Assembly (NCBI GenBank): GCA_025934135.1
Contig: JAICYR010000014.1
Span: 1-36,577 of the forward strand
Length of the DNA stretch: 36,577 nt
DNA from: Acidobacteriaceae bacterium
GTDB lineage: Bacteria > Acidobacteriota > Terriglobia > Terriglobales > Acidobacteriaceae
Direction of reading: 5' to 3'
A program made the translations under genes and the position numbers. The notes under the pieces were generated by a model. That model had not been told where the DNA came from. It made no database searches and saw only the letters and a list, made by a program, of their open reading frames with translations. Positions 8,178-16,874 of this stretch are shown here, in pieces; within the stretch, counting starts at the first letter, position 1; each line of letters starts with the position of its first letter.

Positions 8178-9950
8178 TTAGTTTAGTGGATAAGCCTTGC
8201 GATCAATTGCCGCCTGCGCGATGCGGCGGCCCAGCGAGATGGTGTCGGAGGGCTCGTGCTTCGAGAGCCTGCGCAGAATAGCGATCTGAGTGCGAAGTGA
8301 GTCTCCTTCCGCGACCGAGGCGATTACCTTTCGCGCCGAAGATTCGATGATTCCGGCGGCCTGCGGCGCATAGAACTGAGTGATGCTTTGCGCGAGGGCG
8401 GCATTTGGATGGTTGCCGGCGGTGAGCTTGCGCGCACGCGCCAGGGAGGAATCGAGCGCGTAAATCTCAAGGACCATATCAGCGAGCGCGGCCATAATTT
8501 CCTGCTGGTCGGCAAGGGTGTTCAAATACTTCTGGCTGGCCGCTCCGGCGGCGAAGAGGAAGAGCTTTTTCGCGTTGACCAGCATTTTTTCTTCGCGGGC
8601 AAGCGGGTCTTCGGAGTGCTCGCCGGAGGAAAACGACGGCGGCGCGAGCAGCTCATCCATAAGGGTCTTGATGGCAGGCAGCAGCGGCAGGCGGCCCTCG
8701 GTTGCGCGCTTCATGATGAATCCGGAAATGATGAGGCGGTTGATTTCGTTGGTGCCCTCGAAGATGCGGTTGATGCGCGAGTCGCGGTAAGCGCGTTCCG
8801 CCGGATACTCCTCGACATATCCGTAGCCGCCGAAAATTTGCGCGACATGATCGACGACAGCGTCCAGCATCTCGCTGCCCCAAACCTTGAGCAGCGAGCA
8901 CTCGATGGCGTACTCCTCGATCCGCTTTTGGATTTCCTTCGCGTCCTCGGCACCGGCGAGAGCGGCGTCGATTGCGCCAATGGTGCGGTAGGCCATCGAC
9001 TCCGCAACGTAGATGCGGGCCGCCGCGTCAGCGATTTTTTCCTGGACGAGCCCGAACTCCGCAATGGATTTTCCGAATGCCTTGCGGTCGCGCGCGTACT
9101 GGATGGCATTGGCCAGCGAGGTTCGCGCGCCACCCACACACGCCGCTCCCAGCTTAAAGCGGCCGATGTTCAGAATGTTGAACGCGATGTGATGGCCTTT
9201 GCCCAGTTCGCCGAGGAGGTTTTCCGCGGGGATGCGGCAGTCGTTGAGAACGAGCGGGCAGGTGGATGATCCGCGAATGCCAAGCTTGTGTTCCTCCGCG
9301 CCAATGGTGAGGCCGGGAGTGTCGCGCTCGATGAGGAAGGCGGACATCTTCGCCTTTGCGAGGTCGGGGTCGGAAGGGTCGATGATCTTGACGAAGACGG
9401 TGAAGAGGTTGGCGAACCCGGCGTTCGTGATCCACATCTTTTCGCCGTTGAGGACGTAGGAGTCGCCGTCGCGGACGGCGCGCGCGCGGATGTTCATGGC
9501 GTCCGAACCGCTGGTCGCCTCCGACAGCGCGTAGGCGGCGAGCCATTCTCCCGTGGCGAGTTTGGGAAGATATTTCTGTTTCTGCGCTTCGGTGCCGTAC
9601 CAGACGATGGGCAGCGTGCCAATGCCGGTGTGCGCGCTGAATGCCACGCTGAAGCTGCCCAGCCGGGCCATGCGGTCGGCGACAATCGCGGAGGTGACCT
9701 TGTCCATGGAGAGGCCGCCGTAGGCTTCGGGAACATCGACGGCCAGGAGGCCGAGGTCTCCGGCTTTTTTGAGCAACGCACGGGTGACGGCGAAGTTCTT
9801 CGCCTCAATTTCGGCAGCGGCAGGAAGAACTTCGTTCGCGGCAAAATCGGATGCGGTCGCGGCGATCTGCCGCTGCTCGTCAGTGAAATCCTCGGGCGTG
9901 AAAATGGTGGCTGGGTCGGTCGGATTGAGGAGAAAACTTACGCCGGTCAT
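8178..9950 (-). CDS. Acyl-CoA dehydrogenase
   Basis: YALSEATSGSDAMNIRARAV, EEHKLGIRGSSTCPLVLNDCRIPAENLLGE, QIFGGYGYVEEYPAERAYRDSRINRIFEGTNEINRLII; long C-terminal extension as in some FadE-type enzymes. Confidence 0.95.
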   Translation of the reverse strand: MTGVSFLLNPTDPATIFTPEDFTDEQRQIAATASDFAANEVLPAAAEIEAKNFAVTRALLKKAGDLGLLAVDVPEAYGGLSMDKVTSAIVADRMARLGSFSVAFSAHTGIGTLPIVWYGTEAQKQKYLPKLATGEWLAAYALSEATSGSDAMNIRARAVRDGDSYVLNGEKMWITNAGFANLFTVFVKIIDPSDPDLAKAKMSAFLIERDTPGLTIGAEEHKLGIRGSSTCPLVLNDCRIPAENLLGELGKGHHIAFNILNIGRFKLGAACVGGARTSLANAIQYARDRKAFGKSIAEFGLVQEKIADAAARIYVAESMAYRTIGAIDAALAGAEDAKEIQKRIEEYAIECSLLKVWGSEMLDAVVDHVAQIFGGYGYVEEYPAERAYRDSRINRIFEGTNEINRLIISGFIMKRATEGRLPLLPAIKTLMDELLAPPSFSSGEHSEDPLAREEKMLVNAKKLFLFAAGAASQKYLNTLADQQEIMAALADMVLEIYALDSSLARARKLTAGNHPNAALAQSITQFYAPQAAGIIESSARKVIASVAEGDSLRTQIAILRRLSKHEPSDTISLGRRIAQAAIDRKAYPLN

Positions 9951-10030
9951 GTGTGTTTTTGATGGTACTCCGGCGGGACCGGACCAGCACTATCTGCGGC
10001 GCAGCAGCGGTGATGACTTCTGTCACGGAC

Positions 10031-10061
10031 TTCAATGTAACGCATTTCGCGTCACATTGAA
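10031..10061. promoter_or_regulatory. Imperfect palindrome TTCAATGTAACGC-ATTTC-GCGTCACATTGAA (candidate operator)
   Basis: 13-nt arms with one mismatch, about 80-110 nt upstream of the acyl-CoA dehydrogenase start; no T-tract follows on the minus strand. Confidence 0.5.
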
Positions 10062-10070
10062 TCCAGATTC

Positions 10071-10091
10071 CAATGTCAGCCATTCACATTG
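10071..10091. promoter_or_regulatory. Second CAATGT-N9-ACATTG inverted repeat (candidate operator half-site pair)
   Basis: CAATGTCAGCCATTCACATTG immediately adjacent to the first palindrome, sharing the same half-sites. Confidence 0.4.
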
Positions 10092-10558
10092 AGCTGACGG
10101 CATCTGTACCAGGACAGAAGCAGGACGGCTATACTGACCAGCAACCCCAGCACTAATTGCACAAGGAGCATGTGGAGCGTTGGCAAGTTGCCACCTGTGA
10201 CAACGCCATGGATCCACGCAATGAAATAAAAAAGTTGAGGTATTGCGCAAGCTCCTGCGATCACGTTGAAAACCTTGCGTCGCGTAAATGCGCCGACTGC
10301 CGACACCAAAAGTCCAAGTACCGATATTGTTAAGACCGCTAACACTGCGAGGCCTGGACCAACGGCACCTCCCCATCCCAGCGCTGCCAGAACCCACCGA
10401 AGTAACCACAGGGTAAAGCCCAGGCAAGTAAGGATGAGCAGAACGTACATAAATGTCCAAGATTTACGTGTCAAAACTTGAACCCTCAATCCGAATTTTT
10501 CACCACTCCCGTAATTAAGCGATGACTTAGGTCGACTTTCAATGTGGCACATCATCAA
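10076..10558 (-). CDS. Small integral membrane protein, unknown function
   Basis: Several hydrophobic segments (FMYVLLILTCLGFTLWLLRWVLAAL..., LVQLVLGLLVSIAVLLLSWYR). Start uncertain: a TTG at about 10471 or ATG at 10450 is possible. Confidence 0.55.
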   Translation of the reverse strand: MMMCHIESRPKSSLNYGSGEKFGLRVQVLTRKSWTFMYVLLILTCLGFTLWLLRWVLAALGWGGAVGPGLAVLAVLTISVLGLLVSAVGAFTRRKVFNVIAGACAIPQLFYFIAWIHGVVTGGNLPTLHMLLVQLVLGLLVSIAVLLLSWYRCRQLNVNG

Positions 10559-10961
10559 TCAACATCGCCTCGACATCAGCCGGATTTTGGGGGTTCCAGC
10601 GGACCAGACATGAGTCTTGTTTCTTGTGGGACAGCCAGGATTCGAGATAAGGTTTGTCGCGCTTCATTCCGGAAGCTGGCGCCCAGCGGTCAACACGTTT
10701 CCCATTCATCTCGTAAGTCACATGCGCTTCAACCCGGTAAAGAACTGTGCCTCCCTGGAATGGGTGCTCCTCCGCGGCGACAGCGACAATGCGCGTACCC
10801 GAGATGCGCGCCGTGGCCGTGGGCCAAGACTGGGGCACGACCGGATGACGGAAAGCGATCACGAACAGCACCAGCACAACAACAAACACAACGAACAGAA
10901 TTGTCAGCAACCTGTCCGCGTGTTTTTTATGGTCGGAATGGGCGGGGTAAGTTTGCATCAG
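10539..10961 (-). CDS. DUF3592-like membrane-anchored protein
   Basis: One N-terminal TM ([20 protein letters not shown]), then an extracytoplasmic domain [24 protein letters not shown]...[17 protein letters not shown] typical of DUF3592. ATG overlaps the thiolase TGA. Confidence 0.7.
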   Translation of the reverse strand: MMQTYPAHSDHKKHADRLLTILFVVFVVVLVLFVIAFRHPVVPQSWPTATARISGTRIVAVAAEEHPFQGGTVLYRVEAHVTYEMNGKRVDRWAPASGMKRDKPYLESWLSHKKQDSCLVRWNPQNPADVEAMLIDDVPH

Positions 10962-12100
10962 CTTAAATTTTCTAAAATTCCGGCAGCCCCCATGCCGCCG
11001 CCGACGCACATGGTGACCAACCCATAGCGCAGTTTGCGGCGTTTGAGTTCGTGCAGGATGGTCGCCGTGAGCTTGGCCCCGGTGCAGCCCAATGGATGGC
11101 CGAGGGCGATGGCTCCGCCGTTGACATTGACCTTGGCGGGATCAAGGCCCGCCTGCTGAATGACGGCGAGCGACTGCGCGGCGAAGGCTTCGTTCAACTC
11201 AATGAGGTCGATTTGGTTGAGCGTGAGGCGGGCGAGTTTGAGCGCTTTGGGGATTGCGTCGACCGGGCCGATGCCCATGATCTCCGGAGCGACTCCCGCT
11301 GTGGCGAAGCTGACAAGCCGACCCAGAGGCGTAATGCCGAGTTCCCTCGCCCGCTGTTCGGAAATGAGCACGGCGGCGGCAGCGCCGTCGGAGGTCTGGG
11401 ACGAGTTCCCTGCTGTCACGGTGCCCCTCGCGTGGAAGGCCGGCTTGAGTTTGACGAGGGCCTCGGCAGAAGTGTCGGCGCGCGGGCCTTCGTCAATTTT
11501 GAATTCTCCATTTGCGACCGCAACAGGCACAATCTCTTTTTCAAACTTTCCGTTGTGAATCGCGGCGAGAGCTTTGCGATGGCTGGCAAGCGCGAACTCA
11601 TCGGCCTGCTCGCGGGTGATGTTGTATTTCGCCGCGACGTTTTCGGCGGTGAGCCCCATGGAGAGATACACGTCCGGGTAGTGGTCCACCAGCCAGGGGT
11701 TCGCGCTGAACTTATTGCCCTCCATTGGGACCATGCTCATGGATTCGGTGCCTCCGGCGAGGACCACCTGCGCGCGCCCAGCGTGGATCGCGTCCGCAGC
11801 GAGCGCGATGGCCTGCAGGCCCGAAGAGCAGAAGCGGTTAATCGTCATGGCGGAAGCCGACGCGGGCAGTCCGGCGCGCATGGCGGCGATGCGGGCCACG
11901 TTCAGTCCCTGCTCGCCTTCGGGCATGGCGCAGCCCAGAATCACGTCTTCCACTTCCGCCGGGTCGAGTTGCGGGACCCGCGCCAGAGCGGCTTTGAGCG
12001 CGACGGCTGCGAGATCATCGGGGCGCGTAGAAGAGAGCGCGCCGCGCGGAGCTTTGCCCACGGCGGTGCGGACGGCGGCGGCGATGAAAGCTTCAGACAT
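10958..12100 (-). CDS. fadA: Acetyl-CoA C-acyltransferase (thiolase)
   Basis: Catalytic Cys in [51 protein letters not shown]. Confidence 0.95.
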   Translation of the reverse strand: MSEAFIAAAVRTAVGKAPRGALSSTRPDDLAAVALKAALARVPQLDPAEVEDVILGCAMPEGEQGLNVARIAAMRAGLPASASAMTINRFCSSGLQAIALAADAIHAGRAQVVLAGGTESMSMVPMEGNKFSANPWLVDHYPDVYLSMGLTAENVAAKYNITREQADEFALASHRKALAAIHNGKFEKEIVPVAVANGEFKIDEGPRADTSAEALVKLKPAFHARGTVTAGNSSQTSDGAAAAVLISEQRARELGITPLGRLVSFATAGVAPEIMGIGPVDAIPKALKLARLTLNQIDLIELNEAFAAQSLAVIQQAGLDPAKVNVNGGAIALGHPLGCTGAKLTATILHELKRRKLRYGLVTMCVGGGMGAAGILENLS

Positions 12101-12106
12101 GATTCG

Positions 12107-12688
12107 CTACTGGTTCCCTTCAATTTTCGTCCAGTGGTCGTCGCGAAAATAGTGGACTACGCGCGACTGCTCGACAAATGCGTCGTCAATTCCGTCGTGG
12201 TCGGCCTGATCGCGGGGCTGCATCAGCCGTGCCGGATGAGTGGCGATTCCCCAAGCCGAGCCGTAGTCCTCTCCCCATTCTTTACCCAGCCACAAGGTGT
12301 CCGGCTGATTGCGCAGCGCGATGGAATGGGCCAAATCCGATGCGAAGAAAACATACAATGTGCTGATCCCGTGGACCGAACAGAGCGCGGCCCAATCGCT
12401 GCTTCCCTTCTTTTCAAATGATCCGCTAATGACATTTTCGGGAGCCCGCGCCTCGTAAGTTTGCGGAATCATGCAGCCGAGGCGTTCAAGCTGCTGCATG
12501 ACCGGTAACGGCAGTTGTGGGAAAGAGGATACGGGCATGAGACGAATGCTGTAGCGGGTGTGAGGATGTCCCGCGATGGTGGCGAACCCGGTTTCCACCT
12601 GCTCGGTTCGCGGCGGGAAGGCGGTTTGGGCATACGCCGTTACGCTCGCAAGCGCACAACAAAGAGCGATCGTGAGGGATCGAATCAA
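12107..12688 (-). CDS. Secreted protein of unknown function
   Basis: Signal peptide MIRSLTIALCCALASVTAYAQ; no family recognised. Sits 1 nt after the fadB-like stop and 6 nt before the thiolase start on the same strand. Confidence 0.8.
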   Translation of the reverse strand: MIRSLTIALCCALASVTAYAQTAFPPRTEQVETGFATIAGHPHTRYSIRLMPVSSFPQLPLPVMQQLERLGCMIPQTYEARAPENVISGSFEKKGSSDWAALCSVHGISTLYVFFASDLAHSIALRNQPDTLWLGKEWGEDYGSAWGIATHPARLMQPRDQADHDGIDDAFVEQSRVVHYFRDDHWTKIEGNQ

Positions 12689-12689
12689 T

Positions 12690-15014
12690 TTAGTTCCTCA
12701 GCGCCTTTCCGGTTTTCAGCGTGTAGGCGATGCGCTCCTGCGTGTTGCGCTCGCCGCAGAGTGAGAGAAAGGCCTCGCGCTCCAGATCGAGCAGCGCCTG
12801 TTCCGTCAGGACGGTGCCCGGTGCGACGGCCCCGCCGCAAAGCACATGTGCCAAATGCGTCGTCACCTTTACATCGTGGTCGCTGATGTATTCGGCCCGC
12901 CGCATCATGTGGATTCCGAGCTTGAGGTTCGCCAGCGCGGCGTCCCCGGACGCTGAAATGGTGCGGGGTTGGGGGGCGGCGTAGCCTGCTTCGGCAAGAG
13001 CGATGGCCGCTGATCGCGCGTCCTCGAGCAGGCGGTCGCGATTCATGGTGATGCGGTCGGTAGCGGCGAGAAATCCGAGGCCGCGCGCCTCGGCTGCCGA
13101 GGTTGAAGCCTTCGCCATGGCCATGGTTTCAAATCGCTGGCGGAGCGAGTGGTGAAGATCAGTGGCGCGTGCGAACTTCAGAGGGTTCGTGGTGGGGTCG
13201 AGGTTCGAGGTCAGTCGCGCCGCATCGACAGCACGCAGCAGCATCTCCTTGGTGCCGCCTCCTGCGGGAATGAGGCCGACTCCGGTCTCGACCAAACCCA
13301 TGTAGAGTTCCGCGTGGGGCTGGCGACGGGCCGCGTGCAGCGATAGCTCCGCTCCGCCGCCAAGGCACAGATTGAACGGAGCGGAAACCACGGGGCGCGG
13401 GCAGAACTTGATGGCGGAGGTCATGCCCTGGAATGCCCGCACCGCGAGAGCAACCTCGTCCCACTCGCCTTCCTGCATGGCGAGCAGCAACTGCATGAGG
13501 TTCGCGCCTACGGAAAAGTCGCTGGCATCGGACCCGATGACGAAGCCGCGGAAGTTGCGGACTGGTTCGCCACCGGGCGCGAGCGTTTGGGTTATGAGAG
13601 AGACGATGTCGTCGCCAATGGCGTTCTTGAGTGCGTGGAGTTGGAGCAGGCCGATTCCCTCGCCTATATCAAGGAGCGAGCAGCCGGGATTTTTGCGGAC
13701 CACATTCGCTTTGGCAATCAGCGACGGCGCGGCGCTCGCGACGGCTCCGCCCTTGCCGGCGGCGGCCCGCATCGCGAACGGCCCCATCTCCCAATTGAAG
13801 CCGGCCTGCATGGCGCGGTCCACGTCGGCGGCGGAGTCAGCGATCTCCGGCTGGACCTGCGCGGCATAGTCCCAAATGGAGGTGAGCAGCGGAATGAGGA
13901 ATGCGGCGGCCTTGTCCTTCTTGGGGTCGGCGGCGAAGATGAGCCGCAAGCGCTTGCCCAGCGATGGCGCGTTCTTCGCCATTTCAATGGAGGGAAACTT
14001 CGGTCTCTGCGCGGGATGGTATTCGAGAGTGCGCCAGTCGAGCGCGAGGCGGTTTTTGGGATCCGCGGGGTCTTTCTTATAGAAGCCCTGGCCGGTTTTG
14101 TCGCCCAGCCAGCCGTTGGTGAGCATGGTTTCGATAAACGCGGGGAGTTGCGTCGCGCTCGCGTCATCGCCGCGAGATTCGGAGAAGTTGTTCGCAACGT
14201 GGGCCAGCACGTCGATGCCGACCATGTCGGCGAGGCGAAAGGTTCCGGTGCGCGGCCACCCGATGACTGAGCCGGTGAGGGCGTCGATTTCCTCAATGCC
14301 GAGGTCCTGCTCCTGCATCAGGCGCACTGCCGTCAGCATGGAAAAGACTCCAATGCGGTTGGCGATGAAGTTGGGTGTGTCTCGCGCGTAGACGACGGCT
14401 TTGCCGAGGCGGCGGTCGGCGAATTCCGCGATGGCTGCGGCGCATGCGGGGTCGGTTTCGGCTGTGGGAATGATCTCAACCAGCCGCATGTAGCGCGGCG
14501 GATTGAAAAAGTGCGTGCCGAACCAGCGGCGGCGAAAATCCGGCGGAGCTTTTTCCGCGATGGCGGCAATGGGGAGGCCGCTGGTGTTGGTTGTGACGAT
14601 GGCTTCGGGGCCGAGGTGCGGCTGGATTTTTTCGAGCAGCGATTGCTTGACGGCAAGGTTTTCGGCCACGGCTTCGATGATCCAGTCGCAGGTTGCAAGC
14701 TGCGGCAGATCGTGGTCAAAGTCTCCGGAAGTGATAAGCGCTGCGGACGCGGAATCGTAGAACGCGGCGGGCTTGGCTTTGAGGAGGGCGGTGATAGCTT
14801 TGGAGGCAAGCGAGGGTTCGCCTTTTGGCTGTGCCAGATCAAGCAGCAGAACCGGCAGACCGGCGTTGGCCAGATGAGCCGCGATGCGCGACCCCATAGT
14901 GCCCGCTCCAAGTACGGCGGCGCGGCGGAGGAGCGGTTGCCGATCTTTTCCCGAAGATGATTCCGTATCGTTCGGCACGCGGGCAGGATACGTTCGCGTG
15001 GCGGCGGGGGTCAA
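12690..15014 (-). CDS. 3-hydroxyacyl-CoA dehydrogenase / enoyl-CoA hydratase fusion (HAD domain N-terminal)
   Basis: AAVLGAGTMGSRIAAHLANAG, FGTHFFNPPRYMRLVEIIPT, TPNFIANRIG, then crotonase-like FRGFVIGSDASDFSVGANLMQLLLAMQEGEWDE and ELYMGLVETGVGLIPAGGGTKEM. TTG start at 15014 is uncertain. Confidence 0.93.
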   Translation of the reverse strand: MTPAATRTYPARVPNDTESSSGKDRQPLLRRAAVLGAGTMGSRIAAHLANAGLPVLLLDLAQPKGEPSLASKAITALLKAKPAAFYDSASAALITSGDFDHDLPQLATCDWIIEAVAENLAVKQSLLEKIQPHLGPEAIVTTNTSGLPIAAIAEKAPPDFRRRWFGTHFFNPPRYMRLVEIIPTAETDPACAAAIAEFADRRLGKAVVYARDTPNFIANRIGVFSMLTAVRLMQEQDLGIEEIDALTGSVIGWPRTGTFRLADMVGIDVLAHVANNFSESRGDDASATQLPAFIETMLTNGWLGDKTGQGFYKKDPADPKNRLALDWRTLEYHPAQRPKFPSIEMAKNAPSLGKRLRLIFAADPKKDKAAAFLIPLLTSIWDYAAQVQPEIADSAADVDRAMQAGFNWEMGPFAMRAAAGKGGAVASAAPSLIAKANVVRKNPGCSLLDIGEGIGLLQLHALKNAIGDDIVSLITQTLAPGGEPVRNFRGFVIGSDASDFSVGANLMQLLLAMQEGEWDEVALAVRAFQGMTSAIKFCPRPVVSAPFNLCLGGGAELSLHAARRQPHAELYMGLVETGVGLIPAGGGTKEMLLRAVDAARLTSNLDPTTNPLKFARATDLHHSLRQRFETMAMAKASTSAAEARGLGFLAATDRITMNRDRLLEDARSAAIALAEAGYAAPQPRTISASGDAALANLKLGIHMMRRAEYISDHDVKVTTHLAHVLCGGAVAPGTVLTEQALLDLEREAFLSLCGERNTQERIAYTLKTGKALRN

Positions 15015-15086
15015 GGCGAAGCGAAGTTCCTCTGGCCGGAAGTGACGGAATCACCGTAAGATGATTTCTTGCTTTCAGGAGGTCTT

Positions 15087-16184
15087 GTGTTTCGTTTCGT
15101 TAGCTCCCTCGCGCTTGCCGCGGTCTTCTCCATAACGGCTTTTGCCCAGATCAACCATTTCGTTCCACCGAAGACGCACTGGCCGGTGAAGAACGGAACT
15201 TACGAGATTCATAATTTTCATTTCAGGTCGGGCGAGACCCTTCCTGACCTGAAGCTGCATTACCTCACGCTGGGCACGCCTCACCGCGACGCGGCGGGAC
15301 ACACGGACAATGCCGTGCTGCTGCTGCATGGAACCGGCGGCAATGCCTGGAACCTGCTCAATCCCGTCTTCTCCGACGTGCTCTTCGGCCCCGGACAGCC
15401 GCTCGACATTACCAAATACTTCATCATTCTGACGGACGACATTGGCCACGGCGAATCGAGCAAGCCATCGGACGGGCTGCGCATGAAGTTTCCGCATTAC
15501 GACTACGGCGACATGGTTGCGCTCCAGCATGACACGCTTCTCGGCGGGCTGCATGTGGACCACCTGCGCCTGATCCTGGGGACCTCAATGGGCTGCATGC
15601 AGGCATTTATGTGGGGCGAGACCTACCCGCACTTTTCCGACGCGCTGGCGCCGTTCGCCTGCATGCCCATTGAGATTGCGGGACGGAACCGCATGTGGCG
15701 CTACATGGCCATGCAGATGATCCGCAAAGACCCGGCGTGGGACAACGGCAACTACACGAGCGAGCCGGTTGAGGGGCTGCGCGGCGCAGCGGACCTGCTG
15801 ATTATCGCTGGGTCGGCTCCGCAGCAGATGCAGAAACATTACCCCACCCGCGTTCAGGCCGAGGCTTATGTGAACCGGACAATTGACGCGATCATCGCGC
15901 ATACGGATGCGGACGATTTTCTCTACTACTTCAACGCCTCGCGCAACTACAATCCGGAACCGAAACTGAGCAGCATTACGGCGCACGTTCTATGGATCAA
16001 CTCCGCGGATGACTTCATCAATCCGCCGGAGTTGGACATTGCGGAGACGCTGGCGAAGCGAATGCCCCACGCGAAGTTCGTCCTTATCCCTGCTTCCCTC
16101 AACAGCTATGGACACGGTACCCACACCCACGCCGCTGTGTGGGAGAAGTATCTGATTGAGTTGCTGAGGGAGACGCAGAAATAA
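15087..16184 (+). CDS. Secreted alpha/beta hydrolase, homoserine O-acetyltransferase (MetX)-like
   Basis: GTG start at 15087 with AGGAGG 4 nt upstream; signal peptide FRFVSSLALAAVFSITAFAQ; NAVLLLHGTGGNAWN, nucleophile GTSMGCMQ, acid in INSADDFINPPE, His in YGHGTHTHAAVW. Confidence 0.85.
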   Translation: MFRFVSSLALAAVFSITAFAQINHFVPPKTHWPVKNGTYEIHNFHFRSGETLPDLKLHYLTLGTPHRDAAGHTDNAVLLLHGTGGNAWNLLNPVFSDVLFGPGQPLDITKYFIILTDDIGHGESSKPSDGLRMKFPHYDYGDMVALQHDTLLGGLHVDHLRLILGTSMGCMQAFMWGETYPHFSDALAPFACMPIEIAGRNRMWRYMAMQMIRKDPAWDNGNYTSEPVEGLRGAADLLIIAGSAPQQMQKHYPTRVQAEAYVNRTIDAIIAHTDADDFLYYFNASRNYNPEPKLSSITAHVLWINSADDFINPPELDIAETLAKRMPHAKFVLIPASLNSYGHGTHTHAAVWEKYLIELLRETQK

Positions 16185-16224
16185 CGGCGGCGGCGCTTGC
16201 ATCCCGAATGCATCCAAAGGCTGT

Positions 16225-16797
16225 ATGCTGAGTCAGATGGCGAGGAATGTTGATATCGACCGGCCTACCGTGCCCTCAGGCGTGGTGGCCGCCTCGGTTG
16301 TTCTTGCAGTGCTGGCGCTTGTCGGGCTGCTGATTGCGGCGGGGTGCGCCTATCTGATGTTCGGCACCGATTATGCCGTCATCCCGCATATTCTGTCGGT
16401 TCGCCTTATCGTAGCCGGGCTGGACGCGCTGGTGCTCGCGCTGGTGATTCTGGCCATCTCCACCATCATTGGACTCGCACGGCTCCGGGTGTGGGCGCGG
16501 TATTCCATTACGCTGCTGGGGCTGCTGGATCTGTTGGTCTTTGGGCTGATGACCGCAGGGGTGCTCATTGCCCGCTTCAGGTCCGGATTCGCCGCCTTGA
16601 CCGTCCCGAACAATACCGGCCTTTCTTTCGGCGAGGTGCTGGTCGGGCTGGCCATCTTCTTCGCGCTGCTCGCGCTGATCGGCGTGTGGTGGATCATCTA
16701 TTTCAATACACACCACACGCGGATGGTTTTTCGCCATGCGCAGACCGGCATTCCCGTTCCCGACCCCGAAAGCAAATCGTTTCTTGGACTAGGCTGA
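16225..16797 (+). CDS. Integral membrane protein, unknown function
   Basis: Four hydrophobic segments in 190 aa; no family recognised. Confidence 0.65.
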   Translation: MLSQMARNVDIDRPTVPSGVVAASVVLAVLALVGLLIAAGCAYLMFGTDYAVIPHILSVRLIVAGLDALVLALVILAISTIIGLARLRVWARYSITLLGLLDLLVFGLMTAGVLIARFRSGFAALTVPNNTGLSFGEVLVGLAIFFALLALIGVWWIIYFNTHHTRMVFRHAQTGIPVPDPESKSFLGLG

Positions 16798-16874
16798 GCT
16801 TTGCGGCGGCCCGGGAAATGCTGTAGCTTCAATGCTGGAAAGTCAATGGATTTATCTTCCGTCAAAGGGGACCT

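Noticed and set aside
10031-10061. Palindrome as a rho-independent terminator of the upstream membrane-protein gene
   Set aside because: No poly-T downstream on the minus strand and AT-rich arm ends; an operator-like interpretation fits better.
11051-12421. 456-aa plus-strand ORF
   Set aside because: Antisense to the thiolase and the secreted protein, both with strong protein signatures; low-complexity R/G/A/D-rich translation typical of shadow ORFs in GC-rich DNA.
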